A stretch of 64,000 bases of DNA. It comes from Streptomyces lydicus. Lineage in GTDB: Bacteria; Actinomycetota; Actinomycetes; Streptomycetales; Streptomycetaceae. This document shows positions 53,389 through 62,441 of the stretch, piece after piece (positions within the stretch are counted from its first letter, which is position 1; every line of letters begins with the position of its first letter). Position numbers and translations under genes: made by a program. Location of the stretch: contig NZ_JNZA01000028.1 in the NCBI RefSeq assembly GCF_000717345.1, forward strand, positions 1 to 64,000, in the 5' to 3' direction. A model generated the notes under the pieces. The model had not been told where the DNA came from. It saw only the letters and a list, made by a program, of their open reading frames with translations, and did not search any database.

Positions 53389-54750
53389 TCACGCCGCCCG
53401 GCCGCCCCGCGCCAGCACCCGGGCGAGCGCCTCGACGACCCCGGGCTCGTGGTCCCGCGCCGTCGCCAGCCGCAACCGTTCCAGGGCCCGCAGCGGGCCG
53501 CCGGGCCCCGCGACCGTGCCCGACAGGTCGTCGTAGGCGTTGACGGTGCGCACGATACGGGCGGTGACCGGCTGGTCCCGGTACGGATCCGCCTGCCGCT
53601 CGACGATCATCGCGACCTCAGAGGGCACCCCGGTCTGCCGGACCACGGCCCCGCCGAGCAGCGCGATGCGGCGCTGCTCGGCGGACGGCAGCGGCGCGGT
53701 CGCCCCGTGGGGCACCGGGTCCAGCAGGGACAGCTGCCCGATGTCATGCATCAGCGCGGCGTACTCCAGCACGTCGAGGTCCGGCTCGTTCAGGCCCAGT
53801 TCGCGGCCCACCGCGCGGCTCAGCGCGGCCACCCGGCGGGCGTGGCCGGGCGGGGTGTAGCCGGCGATCTCGGTGGAGCGGGCGAGCGAGGCGATGGTCT
53901 GGCGGTAGGTGGTGCGGACCGCCGCGAACCGGCGGAAGGCGCACTGGGTCAGCAGCAGCGGCAGGCAGAACACCGGCAGCGCCCACAGCCCGGCGACCGC
54001 GGTGGCGAGCGAGATCACCACGCCGGTGGCGCAGATGGCCGTGCCGATGCCCAGCAGCGCGCGCAACTCGTCGCGCAGCAGCGGCCCGAACGGCCAGCCG
54101 GTACGGGCCCGGGCGAGCGCGGCCGCCAGCACCGCGTCGCACAGCGTGGTCAGCGCCAGCAGAGCGACCAGGAACAGCGGATGGGCCGGCCCGGACGCCA
54201 CCCCGGCGCCCAAGCTGCCGCCGCCGTGCAGGGGTTGGAAGCAGACGGCGGCGAAGCCGACGGTCAGCACCCGGCGCGCGAGGTGGTCCAGCGCCGGCCC
54301 CCGGCCGCGGGCGAGCTGCGGGACCAGCCCGATCAGCCCGGCCGCGAGGACCACCGCCACGGTCTGCGGCACGCCGTGGCCGGTGGGCCGGCCGCCGGCC
54401 TCGCCGAGCAGCGCGTACGCGAGCGCGCCGGCCGCACCGAGCGGCGCACCCTCCCGCTCCCCCACCGCCCGCCGGTACTCGGCCGCCGGCGCGCCGCCCC
54501 GGCCGACCACCTCCCCGACCGCGATCAGCACGCCGAAGGCCAGCGCGATGCCGGGCCGGTCCACCCCGTCCCAGAGCGTCCGGCCGAGCGACCAGCACGC
54601 CAGGACGGCGGCCGGGACGTGGACCGCGGCGACGACGATCCCGCCGCGGCCGGCGGGCGGGACGGGGCGCGGGGAGGAGTCGCCGCGGCCCTCCCGGCCA
54701 CCCGGGCCCGGGTGGCCGGCGTCCGGCGGCTCCTGGGGGGCGCCGGTCAT
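53389..54750 (-). CDS. Membrane protein with degenerate HD domain
   Basis: A 453-residue protein with about nine hydrophobic segments (residues 35-285) and a C-terminal HD domain (about 305-430). The HD motif is intact as EYAALMHDIGQLSLL, with an upstream His-containing HARRVAALSRAVGREL. The place where HD-GYP proteins have HH..G.GYP reads VERQADPYRDQP, so the GYP motif is absent and c-di-GMP hydrolysis is unlikely. The start ATG at 54750 overlaps the stop of the HD-GYP gene by 4 bp. The pair is probably one operon with complementary roles. Downstream there is a TPR gene. Confidence 0.88.
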   Translation of the reverse strand: MTGAPQEPPDAGHPGPGGREGRGDSSPRPVPPAGRGGIVVAAVHVPAAVLACWSLGRTLWDGVDRPGIALAFGVLIAVGEVVGRGGAPAAEYRRAVGEREGAPLGAAGALAYALLGEAGGRPTGHGVPQTVAVVLAAGLIGLVPQLARGRGPALDHLARRVLTVGFAAVCFQPLHGGGSLGAGVASGPAHPLFLVALLALTTLCDAVLAAALARARTGWPFGPLLRDELRALLGIGTAICATGVVISLATAVAGLWALPVFCLPLLLTQCAFRRFAAVRTTYRQTIASLARSTEIAGYTPPGHARRVAALSRAVGRELGLNEPDLDVLEYAALMHDIGQLSLLDPVPHGATAPLPSAEQRRIALLGGAVVRQTGVPSEVAMIVERQADPYRDQPVTARIVRTVNAYDDLSGTVAGPGGPLRALERLRLATARDHEPGVVEALARVLARGGRAA

Positions 54751-56177
54751 CGCGCCCCGCCCCGCGCCGCCTCAGGTGTCCCGTCCGCCCCTTCCCTCAC
54801 GGCCGTCGCGTCAGCCGCGTCAGGCGTGACGTTTCCTCTGCCGCTGCCGTGCCCCACCACGCCCTGTTCCGCGTCCGCCGCCGTCACCAGGTCCGGCTGC
54901 CAGCCGTACCGGTCGAGGGCCGCCGCCAGCGCCCGGACCATCCGCGGATCGAACTGCGCGCCGGCGCACTTGCGCAGCTCCGCGACCGCGGCCGGCACCG
55001 GCCGGGCCCGGCGGTAGGAGCGGGTCGAGGTCATCGCGTCGAAGGCGTCGGCGACCGCCACCACCCGGGCGAACTCCGGGATCTGATGACCCCTCAGGCC
55101 GTACGGGTAGCCCCGGCCGTCCAGCCGTTCGTGGTGGTGCAGGATCGCCGCGCGCGCCTCCCCCAGGAAGCCGATGCCGCGCACGATCTCGTGCCCGTAC
55201 TCCGGGTGCAGCTCGATGACCCGGCGCTCCTCCGGGGTCAGCGGCCCGTCCTTGCGCAACAGCCGGGTGGGAACGCCGAGTTTGCCCACGTCGTGCAGGA
55301 TGCCGGCGAACCGCAGGACCTCGGTCCGATCGTCCGGCATGCCCAGCTCCCGGGCGATCATCACGGAGGCCCGGCCGACCCGCTCGCTGTGCCCGCGGGT
55401 GTAGCGGTCCTTGATGTCCACGGCCTGCACCAGTGCGCGGATGGTGGCCTGGTGGGCGGCGCGTTCGCGGTGGTACCGGTCGAAGACCCAGGCCGACAGG
55501 CACATCGGCAGCAGCACCAGCAGCGCCGCCGGCGGCCCGTACGCGCTGCGCCACAGCACCGCCATCATCAGCCCGGCGAGACCGTGGACGAGGTGCGGTC
55601 CGAGCGAGCGGGTCAGCAGCCCGCGCCAGGCGGTGCGCGGCGGGTGCCGTTCGGCGGCGACCAGCACCCCGCCGTCCAGCGCCGCGAGCACCGCGCAGAA
55701 GGTGGCAGCGGCGGCCGCGGCGGGCAGCAGCAGGACGGGGAAGCGGGGTGCGGCAAGGGCGTGCGGGCCGAGGGCGCGGAAGACCTCGGCGGCCGCGCAG
55801 GAGGCCAGCGCCGGCTCCGCGGCGTGCCAGAGCCTGCGGGCGGCGGCCGAGCGGGCCGCGGCCGGCGCGAGCAGCCCGCCCGGTACGGCGGCCAGCGCGG
55901 CGAGGGCGGGCGGCAGCAGGAAGACCCCGGCGAGCAGGACCGGGTCGGCCCAGCCGGGTCCCGCGTACGACCGGGTCCCGTGCGGCGCCCGGCCGCCCGG
56001 CAGCGGGCAGCCACGGATCCGTTCGCTCAGTGCGTAGAGGGCGGCCAGGGCCAGGGCGCTGCTCCAGGGAGCGCCGGCGCCGAGCCGTAGGACGGGGGCG
56101 GTGCACAGGGCCGCGGCCAGGGCGGCGCAGCCGATGTATCCGCGCGCCGCCGTCGGAAGTCCCCGTATCGCGCCCAT
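54747..56177 (-). CDS. Membrane-anchored HD-GYP phosphodiesterase (c-di-GMP)
   Basis: A 476-residue protein. Residues about 1-230 are a membrane domain with roughly eight helices; a C-terminal HD-GYP domain (about 245-420) follows. Motifs in order are TRGHSERVGRAS, AGILHDVGKLGVP (HD), EHIV-like HPEYGHEIVRGIGF, LHHHERLDGRGYPYGL (the GYP) and VADAFDAMTSTRSYR. All metal ligands appear intact, so it probably hydrolyses cyclic di-GMP, a regulator of Streptomyces development. The ATG at 56177 has GAGGAGG upstream. It overlaps the following degenerate HD gene by 4 bp. Upstream is rsrA on the same strand, 181 bp away. Confidence 0.92.
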   Translation of the reverse strand: MGAIRGLPTAARGYIGCAALAAALCTAPVLRLGAGAPWSSALALAALYALSERIRGCPLPGGRAPHGTRSYAGPGWADPVLLAGVFLLPPALAALAAVPGGLLAPAAARSAAARRLWHAAEPALASCAAAEVFRALGPHALAAPRFPVLLLPAAAAAATFCAVLAALDGGVLVAAERHPPRTAWRGLLTRSLGPHLVHGLAGLMMAVLWRSAYGPPAALLVLLPMCLSAWVFDRYHRERAAHQATIRALVQAVDIKDRYTRGHSERVGRASVMIARELGMPDDRTEVLRFAGILHDVGKLGVPTRLLRKDGPLTPEERRVIELHPEYGHEIVRGIGFLGEARAAILHHHERLDGRGYPYGLRGHQIPEFARVVAVADAFDAMTSTRSYRRARPVPAAVAELRKCAGAQFDPRMVRALAAALDRYGWQPDLVTAADAEQGVVGHGSGRGNVTPDAADATAVREGADGTPEAARGGAR

Positions 56178-56358
56178 CGCGCCGTCCTCCTCACCGTGCC
56201 CGCGGTCCCGTGCCCGTGACGAGCCAGGGCCCGGCGCCCCGCACTGCGGAGCGCCCGGGTTCGGTGAGAATAGAGGGGCTGCGGCGCCGGGGAGGGCGCA
56301 TCAGCGGATCGGGCGGGGGGATCGCCTCACCCCTCACCCCTTAGGGTGATCTGCCGTC

Positions 56359-56760
56359 TTATTCGGCGCGCGCGGTCTCGGACCGTGCATCGCCGGGGCC
56401 GGCCGGCTCGCCGCCCGCCTGCCCGGCGGCGGCCGCGTCCGCCTGCTCGCGCCGGGCCGCGTCCCGCTTGGCCTGTTCCAGCACGCTCACCTCGGGCACG
56501 GTCTCACCGGCCCGGATGAGCTCGATCCGGCCCATCACCTTGGAGCGCAGATCGGCGGGGACGTCGTCGTGGCCGCAGCAGCGCTTGACGAGCTTCTTGA
56601 CGGCCTGCTCCAGGCCGTACTTCTCCAGGCACGGCGAGCACTCGTCGAGATGCACCTGGAAATCGGCGCACTCCCCCGCCGGCATCTCACGGTCGAGATA
56701 CTCGTAGAGGTGATCAAGGACCTCGGAGCAGTCCTTCTCGTGCGGCTCTCCGCAGCTCAT
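56359..56760 (-). CDS. rsrA: Zinc-dependent anti-sigma factor RsrA
   Basis: A 133-residue redox-sensing anti-sigma factor (ZAS family). The diagnostic residues are at Cys3, His7, Cys11, Cys31, His37, Cys41, Cys44, Cys61 and Cys62, the same positions as in S. coelicolor RsrA. H-x3-C-x2-C is in HLDECSPC. Oxidation forms a disulphide (Cys11 with Cys44 in S. coelicolor), releasing SigR. The C-terminal 40 residues are Ala/Gln-rich and variable. The ATG at 56760 overlaps the sigR stop by ATGA, so the two are co-translated. Near-certain. Confidence 0.97.
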   Translation of the reverse strand: MSCGEPHEKDCSEVLDHLYEYLDREMPAGECADFQVHLDECSPCLEKYGLEQAVKKLVKRCCGHDDVPADLRSKVMGRIELIRAGETVPEVSVLEQAKRDAARREQADAAAAGQAGGEPAGPGDARSETARAE

Positions 56761-57461
56761 GATCCCGAGCCTTTCCGGTCGTGCGGCTCCGGCGACGGCC
56801 CGGCCTGCGGATCCGCAGCCGTTGCCCCCGCCGGGACCAGCCCGCGCTCACGGGCGTAATCCTCCAGCATGCCCCGCAGTTGGCGCCGGCCGCGGTGCAG
56901 CCTGGACATCACGGTGCCGATGGGTGTCCCCATGATGTCCGCGATCTCCTTGTACGCAAACCCTTCGACGTCCGCGAGGTAGACCGCGATGCGGAATTCC
57001 TCGGGAATCGCCTGGAGCGCGGCCTTCACGTCCGAGTCGGGGAGGTGGTCGAGCGCCTGGGACTCGGCGGAGCGCAGACCCGTCGACATGTGCGACTCGG
57101 CGCGCGCCAGCTGCCAGTCCTCGATCTCCTCGGCGGCACTGCGCTGGGGCTCGCGCTGCTTCTTGCGGTAGGAGTTGATGAAGGTGTTCGTGAGGATGCG
57201 GTAGAGCCACGCCTTGAGGTTGGTGCCCTCCCGGAACTGGTGGAAGGACGCGTATGCCTTGGCATACGTCTCCTGCACCAGGTCCTCCGCGTCGGACGGA
57301 TTGCGCGTCATGCGCAGCCCGGCGGAGTACATCTGGTCCAGGAACATGAGGGCGTCCCGCTCGAAGCGCGCATTGCGCTCGGCCGCGCTCTCCTCCGGGC
57401 GCGCAGACTGCTCCCCAGCAGTGCCGTCGGCCCCTGCGTCGGTACCGGTGACCGGACCCAC
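56757..57461 (-). CDS. sigR: Thiol-stress ECF sigma factor SigR
   Basis: A 234-residue ECF sigma factor that transcribes the thiol oxidative-stress regulon. Region 2 is [69 protein letters not shown] and region 4 is [45 protein letters not shown]. The GTG at 57461 gives [10 protein letters not shown], the start of the stable form known in S. coelicolor. The frame is open upstream to 57620 or further, adding about 53 residues; this is the equivalent of the unstable SigR' form made from the autoregulated promoter. rsrA follows with 4-bp overlap. Confidence 0.95.
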   Translation of the reverse strand: MGPVTGTDAGADGTAGEQSARPEESAAERNARFERDALMFLDQMYSAGLRMTRNPSDAEDLVQETYAKAYASFHQFREGTNLKAWLYRILTNTFINSYRKKQREPQRSAAEEIEDWQLARAESHMSTGLRSAESQALDHLPDSDVKAALQAIPEEFRIAVYLADVEGFAYKEIADIMGTPIGTVMSRLHRGRRQLRGMLEDYARERGLVPAGATAADPQAGPSPEPHDRKGSGS

Positions 57462-57678
57462 CTCCTCCAACACCGTCACGGATCCGGAAGCGGACCCCCT
57501 CGAATCGGAGAATAGACGACGATCCGGTGCCGCCGCCGCTCCAGCCAGAGCTGGCTGCGTCACCTGCATCTGCGACCACGGCAGGTCAGCGGCCGGGCGG
57601 GCCGGGCAAGCGATTCCCATGCGGCGGACTCCCATTCCTCGTGCTTCGCCGGACGTACTCAAGTACTTCCAGCTCTCA

Positions 57679-57706
57679 CAACAGCCCCCGCGCCCCGGTC
57701 ATTCCC
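57679..57706 (-). promoter_or_regulatory. SigR-dependent autoregulatory promoter of sigR
   Basis: Reading the minus strand, GGGAAT (57706-57701) is followed by exactly 18 bases and then GTTG (57682-57679). This is the textbook sigma-R promoter. Transcription from here includes the ATG-class starts at 57662/57635/57620, which make the N-terminally extended SigR'. Confidence 0.9.
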
Positions 57707-57759
57707 GCCCGCCGCACCGATCTTCGCCACCCTCCGGTCCCCTTCCCGCACCCCCGGGG

Positions 57760-57788
57760 TTGACAAATCCGCTTGCCGCTTCAGCAAT
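57760..57788 (+). promoter_or_regulatory. Promoter with overlapping operator before the XRE-cupin gene
   Basis: A consensus -35 TTGACA (57760-57765) is followed 17 bp later by AGCAAT (57783-57788). The partly symmetric TTGCCGCTTCAGCAA (57773-57787) overlaps the -10 region, 7 bp before the GTG start. It fits autorepression by the XRE-cupin regulator, and the short leader is nearly leaderless. Confidence 0.55.
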
Positions 57789-57794
57789 GGGAGG

Positions 57795-58478
57795 GTGGAC
57801 CACACACCGAACGACACACACCACGGCGCAGCCGGCGGCGGCCCGGGCGGCAGCGCGGACGGCACGGCCCGCGCCGACTCCGACAGCGGCGCGCACGGGA
57901 GCGCGTACGAACGGGTGCTCGCCGAGGTGGGGCCGCGGTTGCGGCGGCTGCGGCAGGAGCGCGGGGTGACGCTGGCCGCGCTCTCCGGGGCGACCGGGAT
58001 CTCGGTGAGCACCCTCTCGCGCCTGGAGTCCGGTGGCCGCCGGGCCACCCTGGAACTGCTCCTGCCGCTCGCCCAGGCGCATCAGGTGCCGCTGGACGAG
58101 CTGGTGGGGGCGCCCGCGGTCGGCGATCCGCGGGTGCGGGCGGTGCCGGTGCGGCACGGGGACCGGACGGTGGTGCCGCTCACCCGCCAGCCGGGCGCCC
58201 TTCAGGCGTTCAAGCTGGTCATCGACCCGGGCGGGGAACCGCCGGAGCAGCGTACGCACGAGGGCTACGAGTGGCTGTACGTGCTGTCCGGGCGGCTGCG
58301 GCTGCTGCTGGCCGACCGGGACGTGGAGCTGCGGGCCGGCGAGGCCGCCGAGTTCGACACCCGGCTGCCGCACTGGTTCGGGCCGGCGGACAACCGGCCG
58401 GTGGAGCTGCTGAGCCTGTTCGGCCGGCAGGGCGAGCGGATGCACGTACGGGCCCGCCCGCGGGGACGGACGGACTGA
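57795..58478 (+). CDS. XRE-family regulator with C-terminal cupin domain
   Basis: A 227-residue protein. The N-terminal 35 residues are Gly/Ala/Asp-rich; a Cro/C1-type helix-turn-helix (about 45-100) has LRRLRQERGVTLAALSGATGISVSTLSRLESGGRRATLELLLPLAQAH. A small cupin (about 130-215) has THEGYEWLYVLSGRLRLLLADRDVELRAGEAAEFDTRLPHWFG, with metal-ligand-like His and Glu residues. The XRE-cupin class senses small molecules and represses transporters or catabolic genes. The GTG at 57795 has GGGAGG upstream. Divergent from sigR. Likely autoregulated through an overlapping site. Confidence 0.92.
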   Translation: MDHTPNDTHHGAAGGGPGGSADGTARADSDSGAHGSAYERVLAEVGPRLRRLRQERGVTLAALSGATGISVSTLSRLESGGRRATLELLLPLAQAHQVPLDELVGAPAVGDPRVRAVPVRHGDRTVVPLTRQPGALQAFKLVIDPGGEPPEQRTHEGYEWLYVLSGRLRLLLADRDVELRAGEAAEFDTRLPHWFGPADNRPVELLSLFGRQGERMHVRARPRGRTD

Positions 58479-58523
58479 CCCGGCGAGGCCGGTGCCCGCG
58501 CCGGCCGGGCCCCGCCGCGGCGG

Positions 58524-59171
58524 TCAGCCGAACAGCCCGTCCAGCCAGGCGACCACCGCGTCCGTGAGCTGCGCCATCGACTCCGCCTCGGTGACGCCCG
58601 CCTTCTTCGGCACCGCGAAGCCGTGGTCCCCGTGCGGGACCTCGGTGAGCACGGTCCCCGGCGGGAACTCCTCCGGCCGGCCGAACGGGTCCCGGCCGCC
58701 CTGGACGACCAGGGTCGGCACCCCGGCGCCGGTCAGCTCGTCCACCCGGGACTTCTCCGGCTTGCCCGGCGGGTGCAGCGGGAAGCTCAGCGCGAGCACC
58801 GCCTCGGCGCCCAGCTCACGCGCCGTACGACAGGCGACCCGGGCCCCGGCGCTGCGGCCGCCGGCGACCACCGGCAGCCCCGGCTTCTCCAGCGCCGGCC
58901 ACAGCGCCGTCCACGCCGCGTCCAGGGTCTTCGGCGCCGGTGCCACCTTCTTGCCCGCCACCCGCCACGGCTGCTCGACCAGCGCCACGGTGTAGCCACG
59001 GGCCGGCAGCGCGGCCGCCAGCGCCCGCAGGTCGCGCGCCTCGATGCCGCCGCCGGCGCCGTGGCTGACGGCGACCACGGCCCGGGCCGGCTCCGCGTCG
59101 CGGTGCCAGGTGATCCGGGCGTCGCCCGCCGGCGTCCCGACCGTCTCGGTCTCCCTCGCCCCTGTACTCAT
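58524..59171 (-). CDS. Alpha/beta hydrolase (KANL3/Tex30-like)
   Basis: A 215-residue alpha/beta-hydrolase. The nucleophile elbow is VVAGGRSAGARVA (Gly-Arg-Ser-Ala-Gly), with a typical oxyanion region SHGAGGGIEARDL near the N-terminus. TLVVQGGRDPFGRPEE has the acidic residue and VPHGDHGFAVP the catalytic His. The family includes esterases and dienelactone-type hydrolases; the substrate is unknown. The ATG at 59171 starts cleanly. It is convergent with the XRE-cupin gene and downstream of the YedK-like gene on the same strand. Cytoplasmic. Confidence 0.9.
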   Translation of the reverse strand: MSTGARETETVGTPAGDARITWHRDAEPARAVVAVSHGAGGGIEARDLRALAAALPARGYTVALVEQPWRVAGKKVAPAPKTLDAAWTALWPALEKPGLPVVAGGRSAGARVACRTARELGAEAVLALSFPLHPPGKPEKSRVDELTGAGVPTLVVQGGRDPFGRPEEFPPGTVLTEVPHGDHGFAVPKKAGVTEAESMAQLTDAVVAWLDGLFG

Positions 59172-59325
59172 GCCGCACCCTCACTTCCCTCGGCCTGGCC
59201 CTCGCCCGGCGCGCCCCGTGCCGTGACGCCTCGCCGCGCGCGCTCGCGCTGCCCATCCTGCCCGCGCGAGGGCGAGAAGGGCAGCACAGCCCGCCGGCAC
59301 CCCCGTGCGCGGCGCGGGCGCGCGG

Positions 59326-60153
59326 TCAGAACAGCGTGCCGACCTCGGGCGCCGCCAGCTCGGTGACCAGCTCGGGACCGTTGTTGCGGACGTTGCTGAC
59401 CTCGGTCGGCACCGGGAAGGCCCGCATCAGGCCGGGTGGCGGGGGCGCCAGCAGCGCCCGCAGCTCGTCGGGGTCCGTACGGGCCGGGTCCAGCCAGGCG
59501 TCCCAGCGGTCCGGCGGGAGCACCAGCGGCATCCTGGGGTGGATCTCGGCCAGCGACTGCGGGCCCTCGCCGCCCGCCCCGGCCAGCGGGGTGGTCTCGG
59601 CGTCGGTGGTGACGACCGTGCAGGTCACCCACCAGGCCCCCGGGTGGCCCCCGGGCAGGGTGCGGTCCCGCCAGAACTCGTACAGCCCGGCCAGCGCCAT
59701 CACGGAGCCGTCCGCGGGCGTGACGAAGTACGGCTGCTTGCGGGGCCGCTTCCGCCGGCCCCGCTCCTCCAGCTGCCGCTCGGCGGCGTCGGTGACCCAC
59801 TCGAAGTAGCCGTCGCCGGGCAGCAGGCAGCGGCGGGCCGCGAACGCCTGGCGGAAGGACGGCTTCTCGTGCACCGTCTCGGCCCGGGCGTTGATCATCT
59901 TCGCGGCGGCGTCGGGTGAGGTCGCCCACGCCGGCACCAGCCCCCACTTCAGCGGCCGCAGCTGGCGCGCGGGGCCCGGCGGGAAGGCGCCGGCCGCCGC
60001 TCCCTTGAGGGGGCGTTCGAGCACCGCGTGCACGGTGTCCGTCGGAGCCACGTTCCAACTGGGCGCCAGGGTCTCCTCGGGTTCCCACTGCTGAACACCG
60101 AAGAGCTCCACCAGTTCCTCGGGACGACGACTCGCTGCATACCGACCGCACAT
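59326..60153 (-). CDS. SOS-response-associated peptidase (YedK/HMCES family)
   Basis: A 275-residue SRAP-family protein. After removal of Met1, Cys2 (MCGRYAAS) is the catalytic residue that forms a stable thiazolidine link to abasic DNA. The conserved Asn is in MINARAETVHEK, the Glu in GDGYFEWV and the His in AEIHPRMPLVL. It protects abasic sites in single-stranded DNA during replication. The ATG at 60153 is fixed by the need for Cys2. Its start is 36 bp from the divergent ATG of the M50-like gene. Insertion of a basic segment (RRKRPRKQP) in the middle is seen in other actinobacteria. Confidence 0.95.
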   Translation of the reverse strand: MCGRYAASRRPEELVELFGVQQWEPEETLAPSWNVAPTDTVHAVLERPLKGAAAGAFPPGPARQLRPLKWGLVPAWATSPDAAAKMINARAETVHEKPSFRQAFAARRCLLPGDGYFEWVTDAAERQLEERGRRKRPRKQPYFVTPADGSVMALAGLYEFWRDRTLPGGHPGAWWVTCTVVTTDAETTPLAGAGGEGPQSLAEIHPRMPLVLPPDRWDAWLDPARTDPDELRALLAPPPPGLMRAFPVPTEVSNVRNNGPELVTELAAPEVGTLF

Positions 60154-60188
60154 GCGTGCCACACTGCCATGCCACACGAAGGGGAGAC

Positions 60189-60902
60189 ATGGACACCGAC
60201 CACCTCACCGACATATGGGGCCGGGTCTTCGGGACCCAGCCCCCGCCCTCGCTCTGGCTGGTGCTCGTCACCGCGGCGCTGGCGCTGGGCGCCGTCGTCC
60301 CGCGCACCGCCTGGCGGCTGTCCCGCAACGCCGTCACCATCGCGCACGAGGGCGGGCACGGGCTGATCGCCCTGCTCACCGGGCGCCGCCTGGACGGCAT
60401 CCGGCTGCACTCGGACACCTCGGGCCTGACCGTTTCGCGTGGCAAGCCGACCGGTCTCGGCATGGTGCTGACCGCCGCGGCGGGCTACATCGCCCCGTCG
60501 CTGCTGGGGCTGGCGGGCGCCGCGCTGCTCGCCGCGGGGCACATCACGGCGCTTCTGTGGGGTGCCACCGCCCTGCTGCTGGCGATGCTCGTCATGATCC
60601 GCAACGCCTACGGCGTGCTCACCGTGGTCCTGGCCGGCGCCGCGTTCGTCCTGGTCTCCTGGCTGACCACGCCCCAGGTGCAGGCGGTGTTCGCGTACGC
60701 GGTGGTGTGGTTCCTGCTGCTGGGCGGGGTGCGGCCGCCGTTCGAGCTCCAGGGCAAGCGGCGCCGGGGCGGCGCCGCGGACTCCGACCCGGACCAGCTG
60801 GCGCGCCTGACCCATGTCCCGCCGGCCGTGTGGCTCGGGCTCTTCCACGTCGTGACGCTGTGCTCCCTCACGGGCGGCGGCCGCTGGCTGCTCGGCCTCT
60901 GA
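60189..60902 (+). CDS. M50-like membrane metalloprotease family protein
   Basis: A 237-residue membrane protein. The zinc-protease signature AHEGGHGLIALLTGRRL (HExxH) is near residue 55, and about six hydrophobic segments follow the pattern of M50B-type integral proteases. It may cleave membrane proteins, but the second metal-ligand motif is not clear, so activity is uncertain. The ATG at 60189 has GGGGAGA upstream. It is divergent from the SRAP gene and upstream of aroA. In Streptomyces this gene is conserved next to aroA/sigR, function unknown. Confidence 0.85.
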   Translation: MDTDHLTDIWGRVFGTQPPPSLWLVLVTAALALGAVVPRTAWRLSRNAVTIAHEGGHGLIALLTGRRLDGIRLHSDTSGLTVSRGKPTGLGMVLTAAAGYIAPSLLGLAGAALLAAGHITALLWGATALLLAMLVMIRNAYGVLTVVLAGAAFVLVSWLTTPQVQAVFAYAVVWFLLLGGVRPPFELQGKRRRGGAADSDPDQLARLTHVPPAVWLGLFHVVTLCSLTGGGRWLLGL

Positions 60903-61044
60903 CGTCAACCCGGCCGGTACGTCCTCCCCCGCCCGCCGTTTCCGCCGCTCCCGTACGCGCGCGCACTACCAGTGCCACGTTTCGGCGGGGTTGCGCCACT
61001 TTTGATCAAGATCGGCACCCTTGCCCAGCCATTAAAGTAAGGGC

Positions 61045-62427
61045 ATGACCGAGAGCCCCGCACACCCCGCCCTGTGGCCCGCCCCCCTCGCGCCCGGGGC
61101 CGTCGATGCAACCGTCACCGTGCCCGGCTCGAAATCGGTCACCAACCGCGGCCTGGTACTGGCCGCCCTCTCCTCCGAGCCGGGCTGGCTGCGCCGCCCG
61201 CTGCGCTCCCGCGACACCCTGCTGATGGCCGAGGCGCTGCGCACCATGGGCGTCGGCATCGAGGAGACGGCCTCGTCGAGTTCCTCCGGTCCGGCCGGGT
61301 CCGCGGACTCCGGGCAGCAGCCCGGCGGCGGCGAGGCATGGCGGATCATCCCGGCGGGGCTGCACGGCCCGGCCACCGTCGACGTCGGCAATGCCGGAAC
61401 GGTCATGCGCTTCCTGCCCCCGGTCGCGGCGCTGGCGGACGGCCCGGTGCGCTTCGACGGCGACCCGCGCTCCTACGAGCGTCCGCTCGGCGGGGTCATC
61501 GACGCGCTGCGCGCCCTGGGCGCCCGGATCGACGACGACAACCGCGGCGCCCTGCCGCTGACGGTGTTCGGCGGCGGTGCCCTGGAGGGCGGCGCGGTCG
61601 AGATCGACGCCTCCTCGTCCTCCCAGTTCGTCAGCGCCCTGCTGCTGTCCGCGCCGCGCTTCAACCAGGGCGTCGAGGTCCGGCACGTCGGCGCGGCGCT
61701 GCCCTCGATGCCGCACATCCGGATGACCGTGGACATGCTGCGCAGCGTCGGCGCGCAGGTGGACACCCCCGAGGCGGGCGGCGAGCCGAACGTCTGGCGG
61801 GTCACCCCGGGTGCGCTGCTCGGCCGCGACCTCGTCGTCGAGCCCGACCTGTCCAACGCCCAGCCGTTCCTGGCCGCCGCGCTGGTCACCGGCGGTCGCG
61901 TCACCATCCCGGACTGGCCGGCGCACACCACGCAGCCCGGTGACGCGCTGCGTGAGATCTTCACCACCATGGGCGGCTCCTGCGAGCTGACCGAGCAGGG
62001 CCTGACCCTGACCGGCAGCGGCCGGATCCACGGCATCGACGTCGATCTGAGCGAGGTCGGCGAGCTGACCCCGGGCATCGCCGCGGTCGCCGCGCTGGCC
62101 GACTCCCCCTCCACCCTGCGCGGCGTCGCGCATCTGCGGCTGCACGAGACCGACCGGCTCGCCGCGCTCACCAAGGAGCTCAACGAACTCGGCGGCGACG
62201 TCACCGAGACCGCGGACGGTCTGCACATCCGGCCCCGCCCCCTGCACGGCGGGATCTTCCACACCTACGAGGACCACCGGCTGGCCACCGCCGCCGCGAT
62301 CATCGGCCTCGCGGTGGAAGGCGTCGAGGTGGAGAACGTCGCCACGACGGCCAAGACCCTGCCCGACTTCCCCGCCCTGTGGGCGGAGATGCTCGACCCG
62401 TCGGCGGCCCCCGCCCGGAGAGCCTGA
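61045..62427 (+). CDS. aroA: 3-phosphoshikimate 1-carboxyvinyltransferase (EPSP synthase)
   Basis: A 460-residue EPSP synthase that joins shikimate-3-phosphate and PEP in aromatic amino-acid synthesis. Motifs are [15 protein letters not shown] (PEP/phosphate site), [43 protein letters not shown] and the catalytic Asp/Glu region near VSDPGI-like positions. An Ala/Ser/Gly insert (about 74-91, [20 protein letters not shown]) lies in a surface loop. The ATG at 61045 starts the family N-terminus. rsgA follows by 14 bp, so the two are co-transcribed. Confidence 0.96.
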   Translation: MTESPAHPALWPAPLAPGAVDATVTVPGSKSVTNRGLVLAALSSEPGWLRRPLRSRDTLLMAEALRTMGVGIEETASSSSSGPAGSADSGQQPGGGEAWRIIPAGLHGPATVDVGNAGTVMRFLPPVAALADGPVRFDGDPRSYERPLGGVIDALRALGARIDDDNRGALPLTVFGGGALEGGAVEIDASSSSQFVSALLLSAPRFNQGVEVRHVGAALPSMPHIRMTVDMLRSVGAQVDTPEAGGEPNVWRVTPGALLGRDLVVEPDLSNAQPFLAAALVTGGRVTIPDWPAHTTQPGDALREIFTTMGGSCELTEQGLTLTGSGRIHGIDVDLSEVGELTPGIAAVAALADSPSTLRGVAHLRLHETDRLAALTKELNELGGDVTETADGLHIRPRPLHGGIFHTYEDHRLATAAAIIGLAVEGVEVENVATTAKTLPDFPALWAEMLDPSAAPARRA

Positions 62428-62441
62428 AGGGTCCGGCCGCC

